DNA from: Gammaproteobacteria bacterium
GTDB taxonomy: Bacteria > Pseudomonadota > Gammaproteobacteria > Pseudomonadales > Azotimanducaceae
Assembly: GCA_002690405.1 (NCBI GenBank)
Contig: NZEI01000065.1
Coordinates: 17,752-24,397, forward strand
DNA length: 6,646 nt
Direction: 5' to 3'
Under the pieces are notes generated by a model. The model saw nothing but the letters and a program-made list of their open reading frames with translations, made no database searches and had not been told where the DNA came from. Shown piece after piece: positions 1 through 6,600 of the stretch; positions within the stretch are counted from its first letter, which is position 1; each line of letters opens with the position of its first letter. The position numbers and the translations under genes are program-made.

Positions 1-876
1 AGTATTGGCCGCGCCAGAGACAACGACTTAATTTTAGACGATCCCTATGTCGACCCCTATCACGGGCAAATTATCTTCGGCGAAACTGGAACGTGGTCGT
101 ATCAGGATTTGGGTTCTGAGAACGGCAGTAAGCGTGGCAAAGAGTCGGTCAATGATTGCGCCTTAACATCGGCAGATGTATTAACACTTGGCAAAACCCG
201 GCTGCAATTCTTCGATCCTAGCCACCAAGTAGCACCAGCACTGTCGTTACACAACTCACGCCAGCGCTTGCTGTCGTTCAACACCTGGTCGACCAGCGGC
301 CTACTGCTCATCGGCGCGATATTGACCCTCGCATTAAACATCTATGTGAACTACACCGGCGAGAAATTAGATGCCGGCATGCTGATGGGGATATTCCTGG
401 GTGCGTTCTCTTTACCACTGATCGTCAGTACGGCATGGTCGCTGCTGGCGAAAATTTTGTGCGGTCGCTCGCACTTTCTTAGCATTGTAAATGTCGCGTT
501 AGTGGCGCTGATCATTCTGGAGTTATACCAGTATCCCTTTATTGGCGTGGCGTATAACTTCCCGGCCATTGACCGCGGTTATTTGGGCGTTGTGTTGAAT
601 TTGCTGGTGTTCGGTTTCTATCTCTATGCCACGCTACTGATCTGTACTCGGCTTAAAGACCAGACCAACAAACTCATCGCAGGACTGGTGCCGGCCGTGG
701 TCTTTTGTGCCTATCTGGTGATACAAATATCCAACGCTGATGAGCACAATAATGCTCCAAATTACAACGGCCGCCTGCTGGCACCGGTCGTGTTGCTGCG
801 CAGTGGTGAAACACCTGATGAATTTATTCAGCGACTGCCCGGTATATTTGATGATGCGGACGGACTCATAGACTAA
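1..876 (+). CDS. FHA-domain membrane protein with five TM helices (5' end outside window)
   Basis: The frame is open from base 1, so the start lies upstream and 291 residues are visible. Residues 1-73 of the visible part form a forkhead-associated (FHA) domain: Gly3-Arg4, Asn8-Asp9, His21, then DLGSENGS at 36-43, and a closing strand around TLGKTRLQFF. FHA domains normally bind phosphothreonine in partner proteins, but here the Ser three residues before the conserved His is Asp18 (V-D-P-Y-H), so phosphopeptide binding is uncertain. Five hydrophobic helices follow at about 98-117, 126-150, 158-182, 194-216 and 224-244. Basic loops near 151-157 and 217-224 fit a cytoplasmic FHA domain and a periplasmic tail of about 47 residues. 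An in-frame TTG at 109 is not a credible start because it would cut the FHA domain. The gene ends 28 bases before the sulfatase and is probably co-transcribed with it. The fold assignment is firm; the partner and role are unknown. Confidence 0.85.
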   Translation, partial: SIGRARDNDLILDDPYVDPYHGQIIFGETGTWSYQDLGSENGSKRGKESVNDCALTSADVLTLGKTRLQFFDPSHQVAPALSLHNSRQRLLSFNTWSTSGLLLIGAILTLALNIYVNYTGEKLDAGMLMGIFLGAFSLPLIVSTAWSLLAKILCGRSHFLSIVNVALVALIILELYQYPFIGVAYNFPAIDRGYLGVVLNLLVFGFYLYATLLICTRLKDQTNKLIAGLVPAVVFCAYLVIQISNADEHNNAPNYNGRLLAPVVLLRSGETPDEFIQRLPGIFDDADGLID

Positions 877-890
877 GACTCATAGACAAA
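863..890 (+). repeat. 14-base imperfect tandem duplication covering a stop codon
   Basis: Unit 1 (863-876, GACTCATAGACTAA) and unit 2 (877-890, GACTCATAGACAAA) match at 13 of 14 bases. The TAA in unit 1 is the stop of the FHA gene. With only unit 2 present, the reading frame would run on for five more codons (AAA ATA GGT GCT CTT) and stop at TAA 903-905, overlapping the sulfatase ATG as TAATG. The repeat is directly visible; that it arose by duplication is inference. Confidence 0.7.
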
Positions 891-892
891 AT

Positions 893-897
893 AGGTG
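893..897 (+). promoter_or_regulatory. Ribosome binding site of the sulfatase gene
   Basis: AGGTG lies seven bases before the ATG at 905 and matches the core of AGGAGGTG. It supports 905 as the start over the internal ATG codons at residues 33 and 34, which fall inside the first strand of the sulfatase fold and would remove part of the metal site. Confidence 0.6.
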
Positions 898-904
898 CTC
901 TTTA

Positions 905-3142
905 ATGCAACAACCTGGGCCCTCTAAAAACTTTCAACAGCCCAAGCAGCATTGGCCAACCCCCGCCACGCCACCGCAAGGCAGTCCCAACATTGTGCTA
1001 ATGATGCTCGACGACGTGGGATTTGCTGACTTTGGCTGCTACGGCTCAGAGATTGATACGCCCAGTATCGACCAGGTTGCGGCTCGCGGCGTGCGCTACA
1101 GTGGTTTCCACACTACGGCGATGTGCTCTACAACACGTGCCGCTCTGCTTACCGGGCGCAATCACCATGCGGTGGGGGTCGGCTGCTTAGCTAACTTCGA
1201 CAGTGGCTATCCAGGCTATCGAGGCAAAATTGCCAAAGACGCACCGACCTTGGCCGAGTCGCTGCGCGAGGTCGGTTACCGCAACTACATGGTGGGCAAA
1301 TGGCACGTTACACCACTCACCGAAACCGGTCCCACGGGGCCTTTCGACGGCTGGCCACTGGGGCGCGGCTTTGATCGATTTTACGGATTTCTAGACGCCG
1401 AGACCGATCACTACTCGCCAGAACTGGTGCGCGACAATAGCCATATTCAGGCACCCGGCACGTTCGAAACAGGCTATCACCTAACCGAAGATTTATTTGA
1501 TCAAGCTATCGGCTATATCAAGGGACACATTGCTGCGTCGCCACAAACGCCCTGGTTTTTAATGCTTACTCCGGGGGCCTGTCATGCCCCCCATCAGGCA
1601 CCTAAGCCATTAATCGACAAATACGACGCGCTTTTCGCCAAGGGTTGGGATCAGTGTCGTGAAGACCGGTTGGCGCGGCAAATCGCCATGGGCATCGTAC
1701 CAAACGGCACCCAACTGCCACCGCGCAATGACAACGTCAAAGCCTGGGCCGAACACAGCAGCGACGAACAGCGGGTGTTTGCGCGCCTGGCCGGAGCCTA
1801 TGCCGCAATGCTGGAACATACAGACCAGCAACTGGCGCGGCTGCTAGATTTCTTGCATAGCGCCGAGTTGAGCGACAACACTCTGGTGCTGCTGCTATCG
1901 GACAACGGCGCCAGCCAGGAAGGCGGTCCTAACGGTTTCGTAAATGCCATGGGGCCGTTCAATGGCCAACCCGAACCTTTAGCAACCAAACTTGCGCGGT
2001 TAGACGATATCGGCGGGCCGGATACGCATACCAACTTCCCATGGGGCTGGGCCATGGCATCGAATACACCGTTGAAGCGCTACAAACAGAACACCCACGG
2101 CGGCGGTATCCGAGATCCGCTGGTTATTTCCTGGCCCGCCAAGGTGCCCACTGATGGCAGCGTGCGCGAACAGTTCTGCCATGTCAGCGATTTGGCGCCC
2201 ACCATTCTTGATCTGATTGGCGTTACCGCTAAAACTTCCAAAGCTATCGGTACAGCAGGAGTGAGCTTTGCAGCGACGCTATTCAACCCAACCGCCGAAA
2301 CAGACAAAGACGTACAGTACTTTGAGATGTTCGGGCACCGCGGGCTAGTACACGATGGCTGGAAAGCAGTTGCCTATCACCAACCAGGCACGCCCTTTGA
2401 TGATGACGAATGGGAACTCTACCACCTCGACCGCGACTTCAACGAAACCCAAAACCTAGCGGCTACAGAACCAGAGCGACTGCATGCTCTGCAAACCCTA
2501 TGGTGGCAACAAGCCGAAGCCAATCAAGTGCTGCCCTTAGATGATCGGTTTGCGCCGCGCTTCGCAGAAAACGCAGAGCGCCACCGCGGCGGCCGTAGCC
2601 ATTACACTTTTTGGCCCGGCATGGGCCATTTACCCAGCGATGTAGCACCAGATCTGCGCAGCCGCAGCTATCGAATAAGTGCCGAGATCGATACCCTAAC
2701 CGAGCATGACAGCGGCGTTTTGCTCAGCCACGGAGATGCCACCGGAGGTTATTCGCTGTATCTCGATAATGGCCATCTCGTCCACGATCTGAATATTGGC
2801 GGCACTCATCAATTACTGACATCCCCACAGCCCATTGCTCCGGGCCACCATCAAGTGCAGTTCAGAATGCGACGGCATAGACAGAGCGACGGTCAGGTAA
2901 AAGGCGTAGCAACCCTGTGGGTCGGTCACGAGCAGGTAGCCGAACTGGCAACGGACAAGATCTTCAATCTGATGATTTCGTGGTCCGGCCTAGATGTGGG
3001 CTTCGATCGCGGCACCACCGTGGGGAACTACCCCTCGCCCTTCAAATTCTCCGGCAAGCTGCATAAAGTGACCGTGGATCTCGACGATGATCAAGAACTG
3101 GATCACGAGGGTGCGGGGCGCGCAGAAATGGCCCGCGAATAA
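905..3142 (+). CDS. Type I sulfatase (arylsulfatase family), AtsA-like
   Basis: Predicted to hydrolyse a sulfate ester to alcohol or phenol plus sulfate, using a Ca-bound formylglycine. Visible active-site elements, compared with Pseudomonas AtsA from memory: Asp36-Asp37 (metal), Cys74 and Arg78 in the signature CSTTRAALLTGR, Lys132 and His134 in GKWH, His227 in ACHAPHQAP, Asp333-Asn334 (metal) in LSDNG, and a Lys at 391 or 394 in LKRYKQNTHGGGIRDP. The alpha/beta sulfatase domain covers about 28-540; residues 586-735 form a second, beta-rich domain resembling the concanavalin/LamG-like tails of long bacterial arylsulfatases. At 745 residues it fits that long subgroup. The N-terminus is Pro/Gln-rich with no signal peptide, so the enzyme is probably cytoplasmic and its substrate must be imported or made inside. 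Oddity: the third motif position is Thr76, where FGE substrates normally have Pro or Ala. No formylglycine-generating enzyme is in the window. The true substrate is unknown. Confidence 0.93.
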   Translation: MQQPGPSKNFQQPKQHWPTPATPPQGSPNIVLMMLDDVGFADFGCYGSEIDTPSIDQVAARGVRYSGFHTTAMCSTTRAALLTGRNHHAVGVGCLANFDSGYPGYRGKIAKDAPTLAESLREVGYRNYMVGKWHVTPLTETGPTGPFDGWPLGRGFDRFYGFLDAETDHYSPELVRDNSHIQAPGTFETGYHLTEDLFDQAIGYIKGHIAASPQTPWFLMLTPGACHAPHQAPKPLIDKYDALFAKGWDQCREDRLARQIAMGIVPNGTQLPPRNDNVKAWAEHSSDEQRVFARLAGAYAAMLEHTDQQLARLLDFLHSAELSDNTLVLLLSDNGASQEGGPNGFVNAMGPFNGQPEPLATKLARLDDIGGPDTHTNFPWGWAMASNTPLKRYKQNTHGGGIRDPLVISWPAKVPTDGSVREQFCHVSDLAPTILDLIGVTAKTSKAIGTAGVSFAATLFNPTAETDKDVQYFEMFGHRGLVHDGWKAVAYHQPGTPFDDDEWELYHLDRDFNETQNLAATEPERLHALQTLWWQQAEANQVLPLDDRFAPRFAENAERHRGGRSHYTFWPGMGHLPSDVAPDLRSRSYRISAEIDTLTEHDSGVLLSHGDATGGYSLYLDNGHLVHDLNIGGTHQLLTSPQPIAPGHHQVQFRMRRHRQSDGQVKGVATLWVGHEQVAELATDKIFNLMISWSGLDVGFDRGTTVGNYPSPFKFSGKLHKVTVDLDDDQELDHEGAGRAEMARE

Positions 3143-3159
3143 TTCCACCAGAGAGCGTT

Positions 3160-3963
3160 ATGCAAAAGCAGTTAGCCGCCTGCGGCGTTAAACCCCAAGT
3201 TGTTCGCGACATTGCTGACTTGCAGCCACTACTTGAGAGAGACGGCGCTGCAGTGATCGACGGCCCGGAGTGCGGTGCTGAGGCTACCCGCGCCCTGGCG
3301 CAACAAATCTTCGCTGAAAAAACTTTGGCAATACCCGATGCTGCGCGGGTCTTTGAGGGTGGAGAATTTGATCACGCCCGAGATCAGGCCAGTGTGCATA
3401 CTGCAACCCCAGCCCACACCGACGGATTTGCCTACGGTGATTTATACCCAGACTACATGCTGTTGAGCTGCGTACACCATTGCACCAAGGGCGGGGAAAG
3501 CGTGCTGATTGACGGCTATCGCATAGAACAGTACCTGCAAGCACACGCAGATTTTAGCTGGGCTGGCCACGCGCTGCGAGACGTAGTGATCGATCAAACC
3601 GAGGACAATATGCAGACCGCGCTGAGCCCTATCATTATGCACAACGGCCACGACCGCATAATGGTGCGCAAAACCTTGAACCAAAAACCGTGTGCGGACA
3701 GCAAAGACAGCGAACGAGATGCGCGCATGATTGCCCTGTGGTGCGACACCATTGATGCCGCCTACGAACAAGCGCCGCGTTTTAAGCTACGTGCAGGGCA
3801 GACGCTGATTGTGGACAACTATCGCCTTATGCACGGCCGCGATCCCTACGAGGATTTACAGCGCATGTTGTGGCGAGTCTGGGTTTGGACCACAGACGCC
3901 CTGGGCGTACCCGATCTACCGTTAGCATCCGATACTCGCCATGCGGTAGCGAGCACAAACTGA
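3160..3963 (+). CDS. TauD/TfdA-family Fe(II)/2-oxoglutarate-dependent dioxygenase
   Basis: Predicted cytoplasmic oxygenase that couples 2-oxoglutarate decarboxylation to hydroxylation, or oxidative cleavage, of a small molecule. The iron ligands are His86 and Asp88 (AHTDGF) and distal His225 (DNYRLMHGR). Ser114 in GGESVLIDG sits where TauD has its 2-oxoglutarate-binding Thr. Arg235 and Arg239 (RMLWR) follow the distal His by 10 and 14 residues, close to the TauD pair at +11 and +15, where the first binds 2-oxoglutarate and the second the taurine sulfonate (recalled from the TauD structure). Its 267 residues are typical for the family. The start at 3160 follows AGAGAG at 3150-3155, a modest ribosome binding site, and lies 17 bases after the sulfatase stop, so the two genes very likely share a transcript. 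The family includes taurine dioxygenase, the alkylsulfatase AtsK and gamma-butyrobetaine hydroxylase-like enzymes; beside a sulfatase, a sulfur-containing substrate is plausible but unproven. Confidence 0.9.
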   Translation: MQKQLAACGVKPQVVRDIADLQPLLERDGAAVIDGPECGAEATRALAQQIFAEKTLAIPDAARVFEGGEFDHARDQASVHTATPAHTDGFAYGDLYPDYMLLSCVHHCTKGGESVLIDGYRIEQYLQAHADFSWAGHALRDVVIDQTEDNMQTALSPIIMHNGHDRIMVRKTLNQKPCADSKDSERDARMIALWCDTIDAAYEQAPRFKLRAGQTLIVDNYRLMHGRDPYEDLQRMLWRVWVWTTDALGVPDLPLASDTRHAVASTN

Positions 3964-3967
3964 CTGA

Positions 3968-5377
3968 CTAATCTGCGGCTCGAGTCGCCTGTTCTTCGCG
4001 CACCCAACCGAGCATCAGCCCACCCGCAAGAATTAGCAACACAAGGGACGCAAAACCAAATCGTTGGGACTGCGTAATATCTGTTACCACGGCGACCAGC
4101 AACGGCGCCAGAAAGGCGGTAATCGATCCGCTGAGACCATAAAGACCAAAAAACTGGGTAGCCATCGCCGGCGGCGATAGTTTAGCCATTAGGGTGCGCG
4201 AGGCGGATAAGCCGGTGACGAAGAACAAAGCAAAGATCTGATTAGTTCCAAGATATGCCAACTCCGCCACGGTATTGAAATACGGAAAAGACCACACCGG
4301 CTCAACGGACACAGGAACCACAAAAAATAGTGTGGCCGGGGTAATTGAGGTTAGAACCACCAAAATAATCGCGCTCATAATAATTGAAACTTTGAGTGTG
4401 CGCATAGAACCCAAGCGGTCATCCAAACGTCCACCCAAATAGGCACCGATCATGGCAGAGACACTCGTAGTTAAACCAAAGATCAGGAGCGTTATGGTCT
4501 CCCAACCAAAATTTCCGGCAGCGTAGACACCACCAAAGATCAGCACGCCCACCATACCGTCGTTAAACAACATCCGCGCTAACAGATATATAGCGATATT
4601 GGAGTAATGCTTAATTAACTGGCGCAGAGTCGTTACAACCTCTCCCATGCCAGCGCGCGCGGCCTGACGCCAGGTGACCCCGCTGCTTTGGCCATCCGGG
4701 GTAAACAGCAACACCGGCAAAATAAACAGCACCAACCAGATACCAGCGATCGGTCCAACAATACGATCATGCTCGTTCGCGCTATGATCAATGCCAAATA
4801 GCGGTTGCTCGGGTAGGAATGGCCAATCCTGCACACCTGGCAGAGCGAAGGCGAAAAGTACCAAGACCATCATTGATACAGCACCGAAATTACCAAGGGC
4901 GAACGCCAAACCCGAGACTTCTCCGGCTTTCTCGGCCGGAGTGACGCTGGGCAGCATGGCATTGTGGAATACTTCCGCGTAGGCAAAAGCCACCATAATG
5001 ATGAATATCAAACCGACACTAGAATATAGAGACAGGCCCGCGCCTCCAGGCTTGACCCACCATAATAAGAATCCTCCTAAAGCGATGGTTCCGTAAGTAG
5101 CGAGTATCCAGGGTTTACGCCGGCCGACGGTGTCGGCGATAGCACCGAGAAAGAGAATCGTTGCCGCTAATACGAACCCTACGGAGGCATTGATGTAGCC
5201 GATTAGCGCCTGGCCGCGAACCGGATCACCGACCACCACACTGCTGAAGTAGGGGAAAAAGATGTAGATCACCACCATGATGTAGAACGGATCGCGCGCC
5301 GCCTGGCCAAAGGCCCAGCTGTAGTAACCCAAAGGTGATGCCGCTGGAGTTCCGGCCAAGGAGAGGGGCTGATTCAT
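3968..5377 (-). CDS. UMF1-family (Atg22-like) MFS transporter
   Basis: Inner-membrane secondary transporter of 469 residues with about 12 hydrophobic helices, at roughly 31-50, 59-82, 89-109, 119-141, 155-179, 208-227, 261-287, 293-316, 328-345, 373-392, 409-431 and 440-460. MFS motif A occurs after TM2 (GAIADTVGRRKPW, 78-90), with its pseudo-repeat after TM8 (GGRLDDRLG, 315-323). The UMF1/Atg22 subfamily is suggested by GEVSGLAFALGNFG at TM5 and by PPAMATQFFGLYGLSG at TM11, which matches the FFGLY pattern of these proteins. The ATG at 5377 is chosen because AAGGA lies eight bases before it. ATG 5386 would have the ribosome site touching the start codon, and ATG 5434 would overlap the upstream hydrolase gene. 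The gene starts 20 bases after the hydrolase stop, so it is the second gene of that operon. Substrate and direction of transport cannot be read; it converges on the dioxygenase with a four-base gap. Confidence 0.88.
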   Translation of the reverse strand: MNQPLSLAGTPAASPLGYYSWAFGQAARDPFYIMVVIYIFFPYFSSVVVGDPVRGQALIGYINASVGFVLAATILFLGAIADTVGRRKPWILATYGTIALGGFLLWWVKPGGAGLSLYSSVGLIFIIMVAFAYAEVFHNAMLPSVTPAEKAGEVSGLAFALGNFGAVSMMVLVLFAFALPGVQDWPFLPEQPLFGIDHSANEHDRIVGPIAGIWLVLFILPVLLFTPDGQSSGVTWRQAARAGMGEVVTTLRQLIKHYSNIAIYLLARMLFNDGMVGVLIFGGVYAAGNFGWETITLLIFGLTTSVSAMIGAYLGGRLDDRLGSMRTLKVSIIMSAIILVVLTSITPATLFFVVPVSVEPVWSFPYFNTVAELAYLGTNQIFALFFVTGLSASRTLMAKLSPPAMATQFFGLYGLSGSITAFLAPLLVAVVTDITQSQRFGFASLVLLILAGGLMLGWVREEQATRAAD

Positions 5378-5385
5378 CCGATCCA

Positions 5386-5390
5386 TCCTT
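5386..5390 (-). promoter_or_regulatory. Ribosome binding site that decides the MFS transporter start
   Basis: Read on the minus strand this is AAGGA, eight bases before the ATG at 5377. It overlaps the first base of the alternative ATG at 5386, which therefore has no usable spacing. It lies in the 20-base gap after the hydrolase stop codon at 5398-5400. Confidence 0.65.
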
Positions 5391-5397
5391 ATAACAA

Positions 5398-6558
5398 CTA
5401 AAGGGCTTCGGTAAGCGTGGCAAGCGCACGCCAAGTTTCTCCAAACAAACCAAGATCCGAGGGATACGGATGACTGGATAGCTTCACAATCACAACCCCA
5501 GTGTTCTGGTTAACGTGGATGGTTTGCCCGTGAATACCGACACACAAAAGAATCCCAGCCGCTGCATCACCCCAGGTTTGATTATGGTAGTGGCCGCCCT
5601 GAATCATGCGTGCGTAGTCAGAGTGCGCAAACAGATGCCGCAGCTGATCACTACCGCCGCGGGTCTGCTGAACCCAGGCCGCTGGGACAATTTGATGACC
5701 ATTATAGAATCCATCATTGCGCAGCAATTCGCCAAAGCGTGCTAGGTCGCGCGCGCAAGCGCTCATGCCCGCACCCATATAGGGAAAGCCCGTGGGGTCT
5801 ACCACTATGGTGGCGTCCTGTTCAGGACCCATAGGCTGCCATAACCTCTCTTGTAATAGCGTTTGCAACGGCTGCCCTGCGGCGCGTTGTACCACCATAC
5901 CCACAACATTGGTCAGCACCGTTCGGTAATGAAAGTGTTCGCCATCTGCATGCTCGCGGACACTCAAAGACGCCGCGTAGTCCACTAACGAGCGCGGCGA
6001 ACTCGGCGATACCAGCTGGGGACGCCAGCCCACCACCGCCGCTTCATGCCAAAAGTCATCGCCGGCATTATCATAATCTTCGCCGTAACGAACCGCGGCG
6101 GTCATATCCAAAGCGTCCTGTACCCGACTTTGAGCCAGAGCACTGTCGCCAAGTTCAGGTAAATAACTGGCCACCGTTCGCTCAGGATCCAATAGCCCGT
6201 CGTGGATAACGATACCGGCCAACATGCCCAAGAAAGATTTAGACACCGAATTCAGCAGATGGTGGCTGTGCGGCGCCATATCGTTAAAGTACTGCTCGCA
6301 TACCAGCACACCATCCTTTAACACCAAAAAAGCATCGGTGTAGGTGCTGTCAACAAAGTGATCAAGCGTATGGCTTTGGCGGTCCATGCCGGTGTAGCTG
6401 ATCTGACTTAGGTCAGCAGCCGCTACCTCAAAGTTAGTGGCCTTTGCACCACCACGCGCGAGGCGCGCTGTAGGGAATAACTGCTGCACGCGCTGGAAAC
6501 TCGAACGGTTATGCGCAGGCTGGTTCCAATTAACTGTGTTGGTACCCTCTTTGCTCAC
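5398..6558 (-). CDS. Serine hydrolase, class C beta-lactamase/NylB-like
   Basis: Predicted amidase or esterase of the penicillin-binding serine hydrolase fold. Numbered from the in-frame ATG at 6588, the nucleophile motif is Ser114-Val-Ser-Lys117 (NSVSKSFLG), the likely general base is Tyr221 (FHYRTVLTN, in place of the usual Tyr-x-Asn), and GIHGQ at 351-355 replaces the Lys-Thr-Gly box. Segments resembling 6-aminohexanoate-dimer hydrolase (NylB) relatives include LDMTAAVRYGEDYDN and the N-terminal WNQPAHNRSSFQRV...FPTARLARG. There is no signal peptide, so it should be cytoplasmic. GTG at 6558 is preferred because AGAGAGGGGG precedes it by five bases. ATG 6588 (396 residues) has no ribosome site, and a -10 box sits so close that transcription would start near that ATG. 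The conserved family region begins after either start. It is the first gene of the operon with the UMF1 transporter. True beta-lactamase activity is unlikely; the substrate may be a short amide or ester. Confidence 0.88.
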   Translation of the reverse strand: MSKEGTNTVNWNQPAHNRSSFQRVQQLFPTARLARGGAKATNFEVAAADLSQISYTGMDRQSHTLDHFVDSTYTDAFLVLKDGVLVCEQYFNDMAPHSHHLLNSVSKSFLGMLAGIVIHDGLLDPERTVASYLPELGDSALAQSRVQDALDMTAAVRYGEDYDNAGDDFWHEAAVVGWRPQLVSPSSPRSLVDYAASLSVREHADGEHFHYRTVLTNVVGMVVQRAAGQPLQTLLQERLWQPMGPEQDATIVVDPTGFPYMGAGMSACARDLARFGELLRNDGFYNGHQIVPAAWVQQTRGGSDQLRHLFAHSDYARMIQGGHYHNQTWGDAAAGILLCVGIHGQTIHVNQNTGVVIVKLSSHPYPSDLGLFGETWRALATLTEAL

Positions 6559-6563
6559 TTCCA

Positions 6564-6573
6564 CCCCCTCTCT
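6564..6573 (-). promoter_or_regulatory. Ribosome binding site that decides the serine hydrolase start
   Basis: Read on the minus strand this is AGAGAGGGGG, continuing as TGGAA before the GTG at 6558. The stretch AGGGGGTG differs from AGGAGGTG at one base. It favours the GTG over the upstream in-frame ATG at 6588, whose preceding bases (ACTCTTGCT) show no complementarity to 16S rRNA. Confidence 0.5.
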
Positions 6574-6594
6574 TGCAGTAAACCCCATAGCAAG

Positions 6595-6600
6595 AGTATA
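6595..6600 (-). promoter_or_regulatory. Possible -10 box of the hydrolase-transporter operon
   Basis: The minus strand reads TATACT, five of six bases of the sigma-70 consensus TATAAT. A start about seven bases downstream would fall near 6588, giving a leader of about 30 bases that contains the ribosome site at 6564-6573. No convincing -35 box is seen at 16-18 bases spacing (AGGCTG at 17), so an activator or a different sigma factor may be needed, or the match may be chance. Confidence 0.35.

Noticed and set aside
109..876. Complete 255-residue membrane protein starting at TTG 109.
   Set aside because: The frame is open to base 1 and the missing 36 residues carry the Gly-Arg and His residues of the FHA domain, so the gene is a fragment cut by the window edge.
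3442..3771. A 109-residue open frame on the minus strand opposite the dioxygenase.
   Set aside because: It is fully antisense to a gene with intact iron-binding motifs, has no recognisable domain or ribosome site, and is explained as a shadow frame.
3975..3988. Imperfect hairpin GCGGCTCGAGTCGC just after the dioxygenase stop, followed by CTGTTCTT, as a plus-strand terminator.
   Set aside because: The stem is only five pairs including a G-U wobble and the following T-tract is interrupted; it also lies in the transporter's coding sequence, so chance is more likely.
4921..4941. Seven-base perfect inverted repeat CTCCGGC/GCCGGAG with a seven-base loop.
   Set aside because: It lies in the middle of the transporter gene, encodes conserved family residues (PAEKAGE) and has no T-run on either strand, so it is not a terminator and probably not regulatory.
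5378..5434. Longer N-terminus for the MFS transporter starting at ATG 5434.
   Set aside because: It would overlap the hydrolase gene by 37 bases and adds a Cys/His/Arg-rich stretch unlike the family; the site with good ribosome-binding spacing is ATG 5377.
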